From: JACMLD01 sp039919885
Lineage (GTDB): Bacteria > Bacteroidota > Bacteroidia > Chitinophagales > Chitinophagaceae
Direction: 5' to 3'
NCBI GenBank assembly: GCA_039919885.1
Contig: JBDSEV010000066.1
Location: 44,376 to 108,375 of the forward strand
Length of the DNA: 64,000 nucleotides
Positions 1 to 8,889 of the stretch are shown here, piece after piece. How positions within the stretch are numbered: position 1 is the stretch's first letter; every line of letters begins with the position of its first letter. The notes beneath the pieces are model-generated. The model was not told the DNA's origin. It saw only the letters and a program-made list of their open reading frames with translations, and ran no database searches. The translations under genes were made by a program, and so were the position numbers.

Positions 1-346
1 TATTGTCTAAATAATAATACAATTCCTTAACATCTTCGCCATGGTTGCCCTGGCTGTTGCCGACGCCGAACATGCGTTCTTTTAAGATTGGATCTTTGCC
101 ATTCCAAAGAGCAATCGCAAAACAAAGGTTTTGAAAGTAATCTGAAATGCCGGCGATACCATCCTCGCCCCAGCGGTAAACGCGGCTATGGGCATGGTCA
201 AAAGGAAAATAATGCCATGCATCGCCGTTTGTACTATAGTCTTCTCTTACCGTACCCCACTGGCGTTCGCTGAGGTAAGGCCCCCATTGTACGAGTGGTA
301 TCTCCCGGGTTGCATTTACTGCAAGGCGTTGGTGTTCTGCTGTCAT
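1..346 (-). CDS. MGH1/GH63-like glucosidase, N-terminal part (runs off the left edge)
   Basis: Reading the complement from the ATG at 346 gives 115 codons open to the window edge. The N-terminus has the blocks WGPYLSERQWGTVREDY, AYRWGEDG-like (here VYRWGEDGIAGISD), ALWNGKDPILKER and NSQGNHGEDVKELYYYLD. These are characteristic of the large (about 850-900 aa) MGH1-like glycoside hydrolases related to GH63 glucosidases, which act on alpha-glucosides or mannosylglycerate-type substrates; the true substrate cannot be told. An in-frame TAA lies 12 bases upstream of the ATG, so the start is fixed. No signal peptide is visible, so it is probably cytoplasmic. Only the N-terminal tenth or so is present and no catalytic residue can be checked. 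Confidence 0.85.
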   Translation of the reverse strand, partial: MTAEHQRLAVNATREIPLVQWGPYLSERQWGTVREDYSTNGDAWHYFPFDHAHSRVYRWGEDGIAGISDYFQNLCFAIALWNGKDPILKERMFGVGNSQGNHGEDVKELYYYLDN

Positions 347-566
347 GCTGTTGATTTAATACCTGGCGCACTGCTTAAAAACTAACTGCGGCACGGCTTG
401 TTCCTGAAAATACCTTTATTGCAGTTAAGCCCATTATACAACGGGGCACACTGCTGTCTGGCCATTGCTGTAAAAGCTCTTTAAAATGCATTTGTTACTG
501 CACAGCGTTTTCCGGTAAACAATTGTTACTAATCGCGAAATTAATTAATAAGGGGCAATCGGCCAT

Positions 567-1394
567 TTATTGATATTTTGTCATCAAATCAAACAGTATT
601 TTTTTATCGGGTTCCGTGATCATCCGCGAAGAATCTCCCTGGATAAAATGCAATTTAAAAGAATATACTGCCGATGCGCTGTCCTGTATATTGTATCCTA
701 TAATGCGCAATGCCTGCAGGGAATTAAAATGCTCCGGCACCTGGGTGCAAGTGGTATCGTACCATAAACCAAATCCGTTGCTGGCCAGTTGCTGCCAGGG
801 GAAATTCCTGTTGGGATCAACTTTTCTGCCAGGCGCAATATCTGCATGACCAACAAAATTTGCCGCCGGTATATTGTATTGTTTCTTTAAATTGGCGAGC
901 AGCCGAAGCAGACTGTTTACCTGTGCATCGGTAAAAGTTTCAAAACCATTATTGTCAATTTCTATACCAATACTGCTGCTGTTAATATCTGAGTTACTGC
1001 CCCACCTGGCCGCACCGCCGTGCCATGCACGCAGGTAATCATTGAGCATGTGGTGAATGGTGCCGTCTTTGCAAATCACATAATGTGCACTTACCTGTGT
1101 TTGGGCCATGGTAAATGTTTTTAGTGTTTGTTCGCAACTGTTTTGCGCGGTATGGTGGATGACCACAAAATTTGGTTTGCGCAGGCTGAAATTGGTAGTG
1201 CCCACCGCGTAGGGTGGTGGTTGCAGCGAATCCTGCTGGGGAAAACTGCGCAGCTGTTTTGAAAAAGCCTTTACCTCTTGCCGGTATATTTTATTGGTAG
1301 CGCGGTAGGGATTGCGCACACAAGCAATCGCAATGCAGGCAAGCAGCACACAGCATCCGTACAAATACCAGCGATTGAAAAACGAAAACAACAT
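567..1394 (-). CDS. N-acetylmuramoyl-L-alanine amidase (Amidase_2), probable lipoprotein
   Basis: A 275-aa protein. It starts with a hydrophobic segment ending in a lipobox-like IAC at about residue 25, so it is probably an exported lipoprotein. The rest matches the zinc amidase_2/AmpD/PGRP fold: FVVIHHTA carries the first zinc histidine, then SAHYVICKDG, WHGGAARWG, SSIGIEIDNNG, and GHADIAPGRKVDPNRNFPW with the second histidine and the aspartate. The family cleaves the amide bond between MurNAc and L-Ala of the peptide stem, in wall turnover or muropeptide recycling. The gene is alone on the minus strand, with 154 bp to the downstream end of the acyl-CoA dehydrogenase gene. The role (recycling versus remodelling) is inference. 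Confidence 0.9.
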   Translation of the reverse strand: MLFSFFNRWYLYGCCVLLACIAIACVRNPYRATNKIYRQEVKAFSKQLRSFPQQDSLQPPPYAVGTTNFSLRKPNFVVIHHTAQNSCEQTLKTFTMAQTQVSAHYVICKDGTIHHMLNDYLRAWHGGAARWGSNSDINSSSIGIEIDNNGFETFTDAQVNSLLRLLANLKKQYNIPAANFVGHADIAPGRKVDPNRNFPWQQLASNGFGLWYDTTCTQVPEHFNSLQALRIIGYNIQDSASAVYSFKLHFIQGDSSRMITEPDKKILFDLMTKYQ

Positions 1395-1484
1395 CAGCGG
1401 TTTATTTTTTGTAAATATAATTAATGCCGGGTGTAAGTTATTTGTTAATGCTGTGCCTTGGGCACGAGCAGTTGTGCAGGCAGC

Positions 1485-1519
1485 AAAAAAAACCTGTTCA
1501 AATGTTTAGATTGAACAGG
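1485..1519 (-). terminator. Intrinsic terminator of the acyl-CoA dehydrogenase gene
   Basis: Perfect 9-bp inverted repeat (1493-1501 with 1511-1519, arms CCTGTTCAA/TTGAACAGG, 9-nt loop) followed on the minus strand by eight T residues (1485-1492). It lies 30 bp beyond the stop codon of the minus-strand acyl-CoA dehydrogenase gene. Confidence 0.85.
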
Positions 1520-1548
1520 CTTTTCTAAGATAACAGTATGCAATTGGG

Positions 1549-3342
1549 TTATAGCGGGTACCGCTTATCGGCAATCAGTTTATTGGCAATTCTTCTTCTG
1601 GCTTCTTTGCTGTTGAATGCATCCACTTTAGTAAAGCGTTTTAGACCAAGCAACATCATGCGTTGTTCATCGCCTTCGGCAAAAGAATTAATGGCATCTT
1701 TTCCAAATTTATTGATCTTATCGGCGGCATCGTATATGTAGGTCCTGGTGATGTCCAGTTCAAACTGGCAGGCGGCCTCACCACGCTGGTCAGTCAGTTT
1801 TATGACGCGGAGCAATGCACTTTCTGCATTGAAGGTCTCGATGGCCATATCAGCAATATTCATCAGTACTTCCTGTTCGCCTTCTATCTTAGCCATTAAC
1901 TTCTGAACAGCAGCACCTGCGGTCATTAGAATTGCTTTTTTAAATCCTGCAATGGCTTTCTTTTCTTTTGTAAACGGCGCGTCGTCCCCGCTGCCAAAGT
2001 CAGGGATGGCCATTAACTCCTTCTGTACGTTCATTGCTGCACCCATTAGATCCAACCGGCCTTTCATGGCGCGTTTTAATACCATGTCTACCGTTAGCAG
2101 GCGGTTAATCTCATTGGTACCTTCATAGATACGGTTGATGCGGCTATCGCGGTATGCTTTGGAAATAATGTATTCATCACTATATCCGTTGCCACCGTGT
2201 ATCTGAACACCTTCATCCACTACAAAATCCAGTACTTCGCTGCCAAAGACTTTAAGCATCGCACATTCTATCGCATATTCTTCTGCCGCACCCAGCAATG
2301 CTTCGTCAAATGGTTTGCCTGCATTCATCAGCTCGTGCTCCTTATCGTCAATCCATTTGGCGGTACGGTACAAAGCTGTTTCGCAGATCCAGACCTTGAT
2401 GCCAATATCTGCAATTTTATGTTTGATGGCACCAAAATTAGCGATGGCTGTTTTAAATTGTTCCCTGGTAACAGCATATTCAATAGAAGTGGTAGCCGCC
2501 CTTTTGGCTCCGCCCATCGCGGCAGCGCATAATTTTAAACGGCCGATGTTGAGGATGTTGAAGGCTATGATATGGCCTTTTCCGATTTCACCGAGCAGGT
2601 TTTCTGCAGGCACTTTACAATCCTGGAAATACAATTGTACTGTGGAAGATCCCTTGATACCCATTTTATGTTCTTCCGGGCCTTGCGTAAATCCTTCAAA
2701 CCCACGCTCAACAATAAACGCAGAAAACTTATCGCCATCAATTTTTGCAAACACCGTGTATACATCTGCAAAACCCCCGTTGGTAATCCAGCATTTTTGC
2801 CCGTTCAGTATGTAATTTTTTCCATCTGCACTCAACCTGGCCGTTGTTTTTGCGCCAAGGGCATCGCTGCCACTATTGGGTTCCGTTAGTCCGTAAGCAC
2901 CTTTCCATTCTCCGCTACCCAGTTTGGTAACATATTTTTCTTTCTGCGCATCGGTACCAAAATATAAAATTGGTAATGTACCGATACCCGTGTGGGCAGC
3001 CACCGCTACTGAAAAAGAAAACCCACCGCCCAGCGCCTCATTTACAAGGGTAGAAGTAATAAAATCTTTACCCAATCCGCCCAGGTTTTCTGGTATAGAC
3101 ACGCCCAGCAGGCCCTGTTCACCGGCCTTCTGCACCAACGATGGCATCAGGCCCGGCTCCAGTTTATCAATTCGATCTATTACCGGAAGTACTTCGGTGT
3201 CAAGAAATGTTGCACACATGTCTTTTACCATTTGCTGTTCCTCATTGTAATCTTCCGGAATGAAAGTCTCAAACGGCGTACTTTCTTTTACCAGCCACTC
3301 GCCACCTTTTAACCCGCTATTTTGTTGTGTTGTAGTGCCCAT
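1549..3342 (-). CDS. Acyl-CoA dehydrogenase, long VLCAD-like form
   Basis: 597 aa, longer than the usual ~380 aa because of a C-terminal helical extension of about 170 residues, as in VLCAD-type and many Bacteroidota enzymes. The FAD/substrate blocks are visible: YGLTEPNSGSDALG, WITNGGFADVYTVFAKID, GIKGSSTV, and VQIHGGNGYSDEY near residue 380. The catalytic base is the glutamate of RINRIYEGTNEINR near residue 405. It catalyses the first, flavin-dependent step of fatty-acid beta-oxidation, feeding electrons to ETF. The MarR gene lies 58 bp upstream on the same strand, so the two probably form a regulator-enzyme operon. A strong terminator follows. Substrate chain length is not readable. Confidence 0.95.
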   Translation of the reverse strand: MGTTTQQNSGLKGGEWLVKESTPFETFIPEDYNEEQQMVKDMCATFLDTEVLPVIDRIDKLEPGLMPSLVQKAGEQGLLGVSIPENLGGLGKDFITSTLVNEALGGGFSFSVAVAAHTGIGTLPILYFGTDAQKEKYVTKLGSGEWKGAYGLTEPNSGSDALGAKTTARLSADGKNYILNGQKCWITNGGFADVYTVFAKIDGDKFSAFIVERGFEGFTQGPEEHKMGIKGSSTVQLYFQDCKVPAENLLGEIGKGHIIAFNILNIGRLKLCAAAMGGAKRAATTSIEYAVTREQFKTAIANFGAIKHKIADIGIKVWICETALYRTAKWIDDKEHELMNAGKPFDEALLGAAEEYAIECAMLKVFGSEVLDFVVDEGVQIHGGNGYSDEYIISKAYRDSRINRIYEGTNEINRLLTVDMVLKRAMKGRLDLMGAAMNVQKELMAIPDFGSGDDAPFTKEKKAIAGFKKAILMTAGAAVQKLMAKIEGEQEVLMNIADMAIETFNAESALLRVIKLTDQRGEAACQFELDITRTYIYDAADKINKFGKDAINSFAEGDEQRMMLLGLKRFTKVDAFNSKEARRRIANKLIADKRYPL

Positions 3343-3400
3343 AAAAAAATTTTAATAGTGAATAATTTCTGGTGGAGCGCAAGCGGCTTTCACCCAATTT

Positions 3401-3841
3401 TTATTTCAGGTTATCGTAAACCACCTGCAAAACGGCCTTGCATATTTCTATCTGGTCCGGCGGCACCAGCTGCAGTGCTTCATTCAAGGTTTCTTCTGCC
3501 AGCGCCATGGTTTGTTCTTGCAACGAAAGCGCTTCCGGCGTCAGGTAAATCATATTAATACGCCGGTCTTCTTTTGAGGAAACTCTTTTAACCAGGTTTA
3601 ATTTCTCCAGGTTATCTACCAGCCGGGTAATACTCGGTTTGTCCCGGAATGTACGGTTACACAATTCCTGCTGGCTCCTGCCATCTTCTTTCCAGAGATG
3701 GTACAATACGCTCCATTGCTCAATAGTAATGCTGAGCCCGGCTGCATTGAATTTCTTCTGCAGCCTGCGCGCAATGGCCGTGGATGCCTTGCCGGTAATA
3801 AAACTGTATAATTCTCCTTTTTTAAAATGGTTGTTTGACAT
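3401..3841 (-). CDS. MarR family transcriptional regulator
   Basis: 146 aa, the normal MarR length. A winged helix-turn-helix spans about residues 35-100, with LWKEDGRSQQELCNRT, KPSITRLVDNLEKLNLVKR as recognition helix, and the wing SSKEDRRINMIYLT. Helical dimerisation segments lie at both ends. It sits just upstream of, and co-directional with, the acyl-CoA dehydrogenase gene. A perfect palindrome covers its start codon, consistent with autorepression. Inference: it senses a fatty acid or acyl-CoA-type ligand and controls the dehydrogenase; the ligand itself is not visible. Confidence 0.93.
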   Translation of the reverse strand: MSNNHFKKGELYSFITGKASTAIARRLQKKFNAAGLSITIEQWSVLYHLWKEDGRSQQELCNRTFRDKPSITRLVDNLEKLNLVKRVSSKEDRRINMIYLTPEALSLQEQTMALAEETLNEALQLVPPDQIEICKAVLQVVYDNLK

Positions 3842-3863
3842 ATAGTTAGATAAACAACTATAT
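3840..3863. promoter_or_regulatory. Probable MarR operator (palindrome over the start codon)
   Basis: ATATAGTT-N8-AACTATAT, a perfect inverted repeat with 8-bp arms (3840-3847 and 3856-3863). Its left arm overlaps the ATG of the marR gene. Arm type and spacing suit a dimeric winged-helix regulator. Binding by this protein is inferred from position. Confidence 0.6.
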
Positions 3864-3928
3864 AAATGTAGGGGTTAGTTTTGGCATTTTAAAATATTCC
3901 GGAATGAATTTTCAAAAAATAGGATCCA

Positions 3929-3963
3929 TTTGAAATGCTGCGGTCCTTTAATATTTATCTTTG
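3929..3963 (+). promoter_or_regulatory. Bacteroidota-type promoter of the SGNH hydrolase gene
   Basis: TTTG at 3929-3932, 23 bp spacing, then TATCTTTG at 3956-3963. This fits the Bacteroidota housekeeping sigma consensus (TTG/TTTG, 17-23 bp, TAnnTTTG). Transcription would start near 3970, leaving a leader of about 60 nt before the ATG at 4034. Confidence 0.6.
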
Positions 3964-4033
3964 GCTACTCCTTTGACAAATCCCGTTGATCGTACGGTTT
4001 CCGTCACCTTTCGTTTAAAAATCACCCCTTTTT

Positions 4034-5272
4034 ATGAGATATTTTTCGCTGTTGTTACTTACAGTTATCCTTCTTTCGGATGCTGCCGTGAATCCGCTAT
4101 GCGCACAGAAGAAGCTGGTAATCATCGGTTCATCTACTTCCGCGTGCGCAGAAGTAAACTCCGTAACCGAATGTTATACGGGGAGGCTGCGTGCCTATTA
4201 TGATATGCAGGCACCAGAGGACACGCTGGTGGAAAATGATTTGGCGCTGGGCGGTACCAACTGTTACAACGGCATGCCCAGCTCGTATGTTTCGCCGTAT
4301 GCAGCACCCTATCAACCCATTACGGACCGCAACATCACAGCGGCGCTTAACCGGAATCCCGATGTGATTATTGTGAATTATCCCACCAACGATTACAATA
4401 CACTGCGCATCGACAGCATTATGTATTGTTTGCGCACCATCCGTGATTCGGCCAATATAAAAGGGGTACCCTGCTTTGTGACCACTACCCAGCCACGTAC
4501 GGCGTTTTCTGCACCGGATAGGGAGAAGTTGCGTGAACTGAAAGACAGCATACTATTGGAAATGGGCTTTTTTGCGATTGATTTCTGGACAGATCTTGCT
4601 GATCCTGCAGATAATACCCTTCTGCCTGCTTACCGGGTTTTAGTTGACAATATTCACATGAATGCAGCGGGTCATAACATACTGCTGCAGCGCGTGCTGG
4701 CAAAAAATGTTTTTCTCGCCACGCTGCCTGCCACTTTCCTCAATTTTAACGCGGCCTACCGAAATAACGACAATATCATTAGCTGGGCAACTGCAAAAGA
4801 AACAGATGTAGCCAACTACGACATACAACGGAGCGCCGATGGAATCAACTTTTCAAAAATAGGGGAAGTACCCGCATACAATGGCACGGGCAACCACCAG
4901 TACATGTATACCGATAACCAGCCGGTAAAAGAATGGAATTATTATAAAATAGTAATTATTGACCGCGACGGTAAAAAACACGCATCGCCGGTTATGAAGG
5001 TGCATATCAACACGGGCAAATTAACGTTGCTCAAAGCATTTGCTACTTCAGCGTCACAGGTGCTGGTATCGTTGCAAAACAACGAACCACAAATGGCCCA
5101 GGTGAAAATCCTGGATAATTTTGGCAGGCTGCTCAGCACGGTTTCGCGGAAAATTGAAACCGGCAGTACAAACTTATACCTTACTACGCCGGCCCTGGCT
5201 GCTGGCATCTACCACGTACAACTGGTTGCAGCAAAGGGTGCAACCCTGTCAGCATCGTTTATAAAAAATTAA
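4034..5272 (+). CDS. Secreted SGNH/GDSL-type hydrolase with T9SS C-terminal domain
   Basis: 412 aa. A signal peptide (about residues 1-24, ending LCAQ) is followed by an SGNH hydrolase domain. Block I is VIIGSSTSA with the nucleophile serine, block III is NYPTND, and block V is VDNIHMNAAGH with the Asp-x-x-His pair. Residues 235-325 look like a fibronectin-III/beta-sandwich linker. The last ~80 residues (VKILDNFGRLL ... GIYHVQLVA ... SFIKN) match a type IX secretion sorting domain. Inference: a cell-surface or secreted esterase, for example a carbohydrate deacetylase. It has its own promoter and is divergent from marR. Confidence 0.85.
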   Translation: MRYFSLLLLTVILLSDAAVNPLCAQKKLVIIGSSTSACAEVNSVTECYTGRLRAYYDMQAPEDTLVENDLALGGTNCYNGMPSSYVSPYAAPYQPITDRNITAALNRNPDVIIVNYPTNDYNTLRIDSIMYCLRTIRDSANIKGVPCFVTTTQPRTAFSAPDREKLRELKDSILLEMGFFAIDFWTDLADPADNTLLPAYRVLVDNIHMNAAGHNILLQRVLAKNVFLATLPATFLNFNAAYRNNDNIISWATAKETDVANYDIQRSADGINFSKIGEVPAYNGTGNHQYMYTDNQPVKEWNYYKIVIIDRDGKKHASPVMKVHINTGKLTLLKAFATSASQVLVSLQNNEPQMAQVKILDNFGRLLSTVSRKIETGSTNLYLTTPALAAGIYHVQLVAAKGATLSASFIKN

Positions 5273-5438
5273 ACGGTATTCGTTTTAAGACAGCCACCTG
5301 GCAGGCTGGTTACTATTTTCCCGCATTGCAGGAGGGTGTTGCTGTGCGGGTTGCCTCCCTAACGATTGCTTGCAGGCTGCGGCTCGCGTTCAGCACAGCA
5401 AGTTTAATCAGCCATTTAATATCCTATCTTTCGCGCAC

Positions 5439-6578
5439 ATGATAGTTTCCTTTTATATTGCCGTTGCTTTATTATTGGTATACGGTATTCTCTTTCAATT
5501 TTACAGTAGCTGGTGGAAAGACGCGGCGGATTTCGCCGTCCCCGCCATTCCAACATCGCCCTCGCTAGAAATTTCTGTGATTATACCCGCCAGGAACGAA
5601 GCTGCTAACATTATTGCATGCCTGCAAAGCATTTGCCTGCAAAACTATCCCAAACATCTTTTTCAAATAGTTGTGGTAGACGACAGTTCTACTGATAACA
5701 CTTTTGAGCTAGCCAACGGTATGGCAGGTGATGGCGTTTCTATAACCTGTACGCGGCTGCCACCAGTAGCTAAAAATATCGCGCCCAAAAAGAGAGCCAT
5801 TGAAGCCGGGATTGCGTTGGCAACCGGTGATTTAATTGTAACCACCGATGCAGATTGCACCGCGGAACCGGGTTGGCTGCAGGCCATTGCCGCCTACCAT
5901 TTTCAAACAAAAAATGTTTTTATTGCAGCCCCTGTAAAAATAAAAGATGGTGCGTCGCTCCTGTCAAAATTCCAGGCACTGGATTTTTTAACCATGCAGG
6001 GCATTACTGCTGCAGCTGTTTCCAGGCGGTTTCATAATATGTGCAATGGCGCTAACCTGGGGTATGAAAAAAAGATTTTTTATGAAGTGGGCGGCTTTGC
6101 CGGAATCGATAATATTGCCAGCGGCGATGATATGCTGCTGATGAATAAAGTAGCTGAACAGTATCCGCAACAACTGGGTTTTATTAAATCACCGGCCGCC
6201 ATTGTTACTACATTGCCGGCTGCCGGCTGGAAAGAATTTTTTCAACAACGCATCCGCTGGGCTAGTAAAGCCACCCACTACAAACAGCGGGGAATATTTA
6301 TGGTATTGCTGCTGGTATACCTCACCAATCTTTTTATATTTTGTTTTCTGCTGATGGCTTTCTGGCAAAAATTTGCGCTGCTGCTGTTCCTGTTGTTATG
6401 TATCGCTAAATTTTTTATGGAATTATTTTTTGTAAAAGAAGTAGCCGGTTTTTTTAAACAGCAATACCTTTTACCCTGGTTGTTCTGGTTGCAACCGCTG
6501 CATATTATTTATATTGTGTTTTCCGGTTTTCTCGGTCAGTTTAAATCATATGAATGGAAGGGAAGAAGGTTAAAATAA
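5439..6578 (+). CDS. Membrane glycosyltransferase family 2
   Basis: 379 aa from the ATG at 5439. The longer reading frame from 5370 adds 23 unlikely residues, and a TATCTTTC promoter-like box sits just before the chosen ATG. There is an N-terminal membrane anchor (MIVSFYIAVALLLVYG), then a GT-A domain with ISVIIPARNEAANI, VVVDDSSTDNT, the DxD-like TTDADC, a GDDMLL acceptor-site acid and the QQRIRWASK (QxxRW) motif. Three C-terminal membrane segments follow. This is the layout of processive or lipid-linked GT2 enzymes that transfer sugars from nucleotide donors at the inner membrane. Donor and acceptor are not deducible. No polysaccharide cluster surrounds it. Confidence 0.9.
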   Translation: MIVSFYIAVALLLVYGILFQFYSSWWKDAADFAVPAIPTSPSLEISVIIPARNEAANIIACLQSICLQNYPKHLFQIVVVDDSSTDNTFELANGMAGDGVSITCTRLPPVAKNIAPKKRAIEAGIALATGDLIVTTDADCTAEPGWLQAIAAYHFQTKNVFIAAPVKIKDGASLLSKFQALDFLTMQGITAAAVSRRFHNMCNGANLGYEKKIFYEVGGFAGIDNIASGDDMLLMNKVAEQYPQQLGFIKSPAAIVTTLPAAGWKEFFQQRIRWASKATHYKQRGIFMVLLLVYLTNLFIFCFLLMAFWQKFALLLFLLLCIAKFFMELFFVKEVAGFFKQQYLLPWLFWLQPLHIIYIVFSGFLGQFKSYEWKGRRLK

Positions 6579-6704
6579 TACAGCTGCTGGAGTTGTAACA
6601 ATCTTTTCACTTAAAGCACCAACGTATAAAAAGGACGCCCGCATTTTCATGGTCGGCGCGCAATAGTTCCGCGCGCTTTGCGGGAAATATTTGTATTTTC
6701 ATTC

Positions 6705-7784
6705 ATGCCCCTCAGTGAATCCATACAACAGGCTGCCTGGCGCAGGTTAAAAAAAAACAAGGCGGCGGTTTTTGGCATGGCGGTCATTGCCCTGGCGGTG
6801 CTGGTTGCTTTGTTCGGCTACCTGTTTGCGCCCGACGGATCGCCGTATGCAAACAGGATGACTGTAGAAATTGGTGGTAAGCGACCCGGTTATACCCAGC
6901 AATTCCTGTTGATTAATAAGGAGAAAAAAATGGCTTCCCCCGGATGGTTCGGGCGTTTACTGTATGGCCGCGATGATCGCTATACCTGGTTACCTGTTAG
7001 CGGATACCAGCAAAAAGCAGACAGCGTGATTGTTCAAAAATTTATTGATGAAGGCATACATGACCGTGCGGCGTTTGCACTGCAACAGTTGCCGGCGAAC
7101 CCCATTGTTTCAAAAACATTTATACTGGGCACCGATAAATACGGCCGGGATATGCTGAGCCGGCTCATCATCGGCACGCGTGTAAGCTTGAGCGTGGGGT
7201 TAATTGCCGTCATTATTTCTCTGAGCACTGGTATTGTATTGGGCGCCCTGGCCGGTTATTTTGGGGGCAAAACAGACGACATTATTATGTGGTTCATCAA
7301 TGTTATCTGGAGCATTCCCACGTTGCTGCTTGTTTTTGCCATCACCTTTCTTCTTGGGAAAGGTTTCTGGCAGGTTTTTATCGCCATTGGCCTCACCATG
7401 TGGGTAACCGTGGCGCGGCTGGTACGGGGGCAGGTGTTGGCGGTAAGGGAACTGGAATATGTGGAAGCAGCGAGGGCGCTGGGGTATACCCAGGGAAGAA
7501 TTATTTTCCGTCACATATTACCCAATATTGCCGGTCCGATATTGGTTGTCGGCGCCTCCAATTTTGCCTCGGCCATCGTTATTGAAGCCGGACTTAGTTT
7601 CCTGGGCGTAGGTGTTCAGCCGCCGCAACCCAGCTGGGGATTGATGATAAAAGAAAACTACAACTTTATAATTACGCACAACCCGATGCTGGCATTGGCA
7701 CCTGGCTTTGCCATTATGGTGCTGGTGCTGGCGTTTAACCTGCTGGGCAATGGCTTGCGCGACGCGCTGAATGTGCGTTCCTGA
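6705..7784 (+). CDS. ABC transporter permease, DppC/OppC family
   Basis: 359 aa from the ATG at 6705; an upstream ATG at 6678 would add nine residues, but a TATTTTC box lies between the two. The N-terminal OppC_N segment has one membrane helix. A periplasmic part of about 100 residues follows, ending in GTDKYGRDMLSRL, and then the binding-protein-dependent permease domain with five more helices and the EAA loop EYVEAARALGYTQGRIIFRH. Such subunits pair with a DppB-type permease and two ATPases to import oligopeptides or similar solutes. None of the partners is in the window, so it is an orphan locus here. Convergent with the next gene, with 14 bp between stops. Confidence 0.9.
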   Translation: MPLSESIQQAAWRRLKKNKAAVFGMAVIALAVLVALFGYLFAPDGSPYANRMTVEIGGKRPGYTQQFLLINKEKKMASPGWFGRLLYGRDDRYTWLPVSGYQQKADSVIVQKFIDEGIHDRAAFALQQLPANPIVSKTFILGTDKYGRDMLSRLIIGTRVSLSVGLIAVIISLSTGIVLGALAGYFGGKTDDIIMWFINVIWSIPTLLLVFAITFLLGKGFWQVFIAIGLTMWVTVARLVRGQVLAVRELEYVEAARALGYTQGRIIFRHILPNIAGPILVVGASNFASAIVIEAGLSFLGVGVQPPQPSWGLMIKENYNFIITHNPMLALAPGFAIMVLVLAFNLLGNGLRDALNVRS

Positions 7785-7798
7785 AACCTGGTCAGCTA

Positions 7799-8200
7799 TT
7801 ATTTCTTTGAATACCGGTACTCACCTTTCCAAACGTTGCTGGTTTTGGTAAGCGACGTAACCATGATGCTTACTACGCAGGTAACACCGTCGGGTGTACC
7901 GGTAATGATATAATTATTTTGCGGGGCTTCCGTATGCGTGGTCGAACTGGTAAAGAAGGGCATTGCGGCGCCTTCTGTATTTGCTGTAATATCTATTCTT
8001 ACACCATTTGCCGGCATACCGGAAGTAATTTCTACCCGTACCGGGAAATCCGGACCGAGCACATTTAAGTTATTTGATTTATTGGCAGGCGTTGTTTCTA
8101 CGCTGAGAATAGGCTCGGTTGCTGCTTGGCTTTTCTTGCAGGAAATCAATGCGGTGCAAACCACAGCGGCCAGTACAAAGGCCAGGGCAATTTTTTTCAT
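7799..8200 (-). CDS. Small lipoprotein of unknown function
   Basis: 133 aa from the ATG at 8200; the frame is open to 8224, but MKKIALAFVLAAVVCTALISC from the second Met is a clean lipoprotein signal with lipobox LISC. The mature part is a Ser/Thr-rich, beta-type sequence containing VRVEITSGMPANGVRIDI and ending YRYSKK. It resembles an Ig-like single-domain lipoprotein, but I recognise no family. Transcribed away from the Lrp gene and convergent with the permease gene. Confidence 0.75.
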   Translation of the reverse strand: MKKIALAFVLAAVVCTALISCKKSQAATEPILSVETTPANKSNNLNVLGPDFPVRVEITSGMPANGVRIDITANTEGAAMPFFTSSTTHTEAPQNNYIITGTPDGVTCVVSIMVTSLTKTSNVWKGEYRYSKK

Positions 8201-8278
8201 AGTGGATTGGTTCTGGATTTTCAAGGAATTGGATATTTTCGATATGGATCTGGTTAGTAAAACGCAGGGTTGCCGGTT

Positions 8279-8752
8279 TTATTTTTCATCGTACACATGC
8301 ACGTTCCGCATAAAGCTTTCTTCCAGTGAAATAAACGTTTCTGTTCTTTCTATCCCTTTTATTTTCTGCAACTCATCATGCAAAACAAAGCGTAACTGGT
8401 TGATATCCTTGCACACTATCTCCGCAAACATGCTGTAATTGCCGGTGGTATAGTTTAACCGGACAATCTGGGGAATGTTACGCAATTCTTTGGCCACAAA
8501 GTCGTACAATGAACTTTTTTCGAGGTAAATTCCAATAAATGCAATCACATCGTACCCAAGTTGCTTAATATCTACATTGAGTCTTGTACCTTTAACAATA
8601 CCTGCATCCTGGAGCTTTTTTATGCGTACATGGATTGTACCGCCTGACACAAATAGTTTTTTACCCAAATCCGCATAGGATATGCCTGCATTTTCCATCA
8701 TCTCCTGGATAATCTGCAGGTCAAGTTTGTCAAGATTTAATTTTGCACCCAT
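8279..8752 (-). CDS. Lrp/AsnC family transcriptional regulator
   Basis: 157 aa. The N-terminal HTH (LDKLDLQIIQEMMENAGISY, then GKKLFVSGGTIHVRIKKL) is followed by the RAM/AsnC ligand-binding domain (GYDVIAFIGIYLE ... TGNYSMFAEIVCKD ... IKGIERTETFISLEE). These proteins form octamers that bind amino acids and control metabolism. The next feature upstream (rightward) is the tRNA-like RNA, transcribed divergently from an AT-rich gap of 137 bp. Target and ligand are unknown. Confidence 0.92.
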   Translation of the reverse strand: MGAKLNLDKLDLQIIQEMMENAGISYADLGKKLFVSGGTIHVRIKKLQDAGIVKGTRLNVDIKQLGYDVIAFIGIYLEKSSLYDFVAKELRNIPQIVRLNYTTGNYSMFAEIVCKDINQLRFVLHDELQKIKGIERTETFISLEESFMRNVHVYDEK

Positions 8753-8889
8753 TTGAATTTGATTTTTGAGGTTATTCTACAATTTAGGCAAAAAAATTAA
8801 AAAATATCTAATTTTTTTAAAATTATCTTAATATATTTTCAAAGTATTGGGTATTTTATTTAATATTGCACTGTCAACGTTCTTATATA

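Noticed and set aside
2315..2815. 166-codon plus-strand reading frame
   Set aside because: It lies wholly antisense to the well-supported acyl-CoA dehydrogenase and has no family resemblance.
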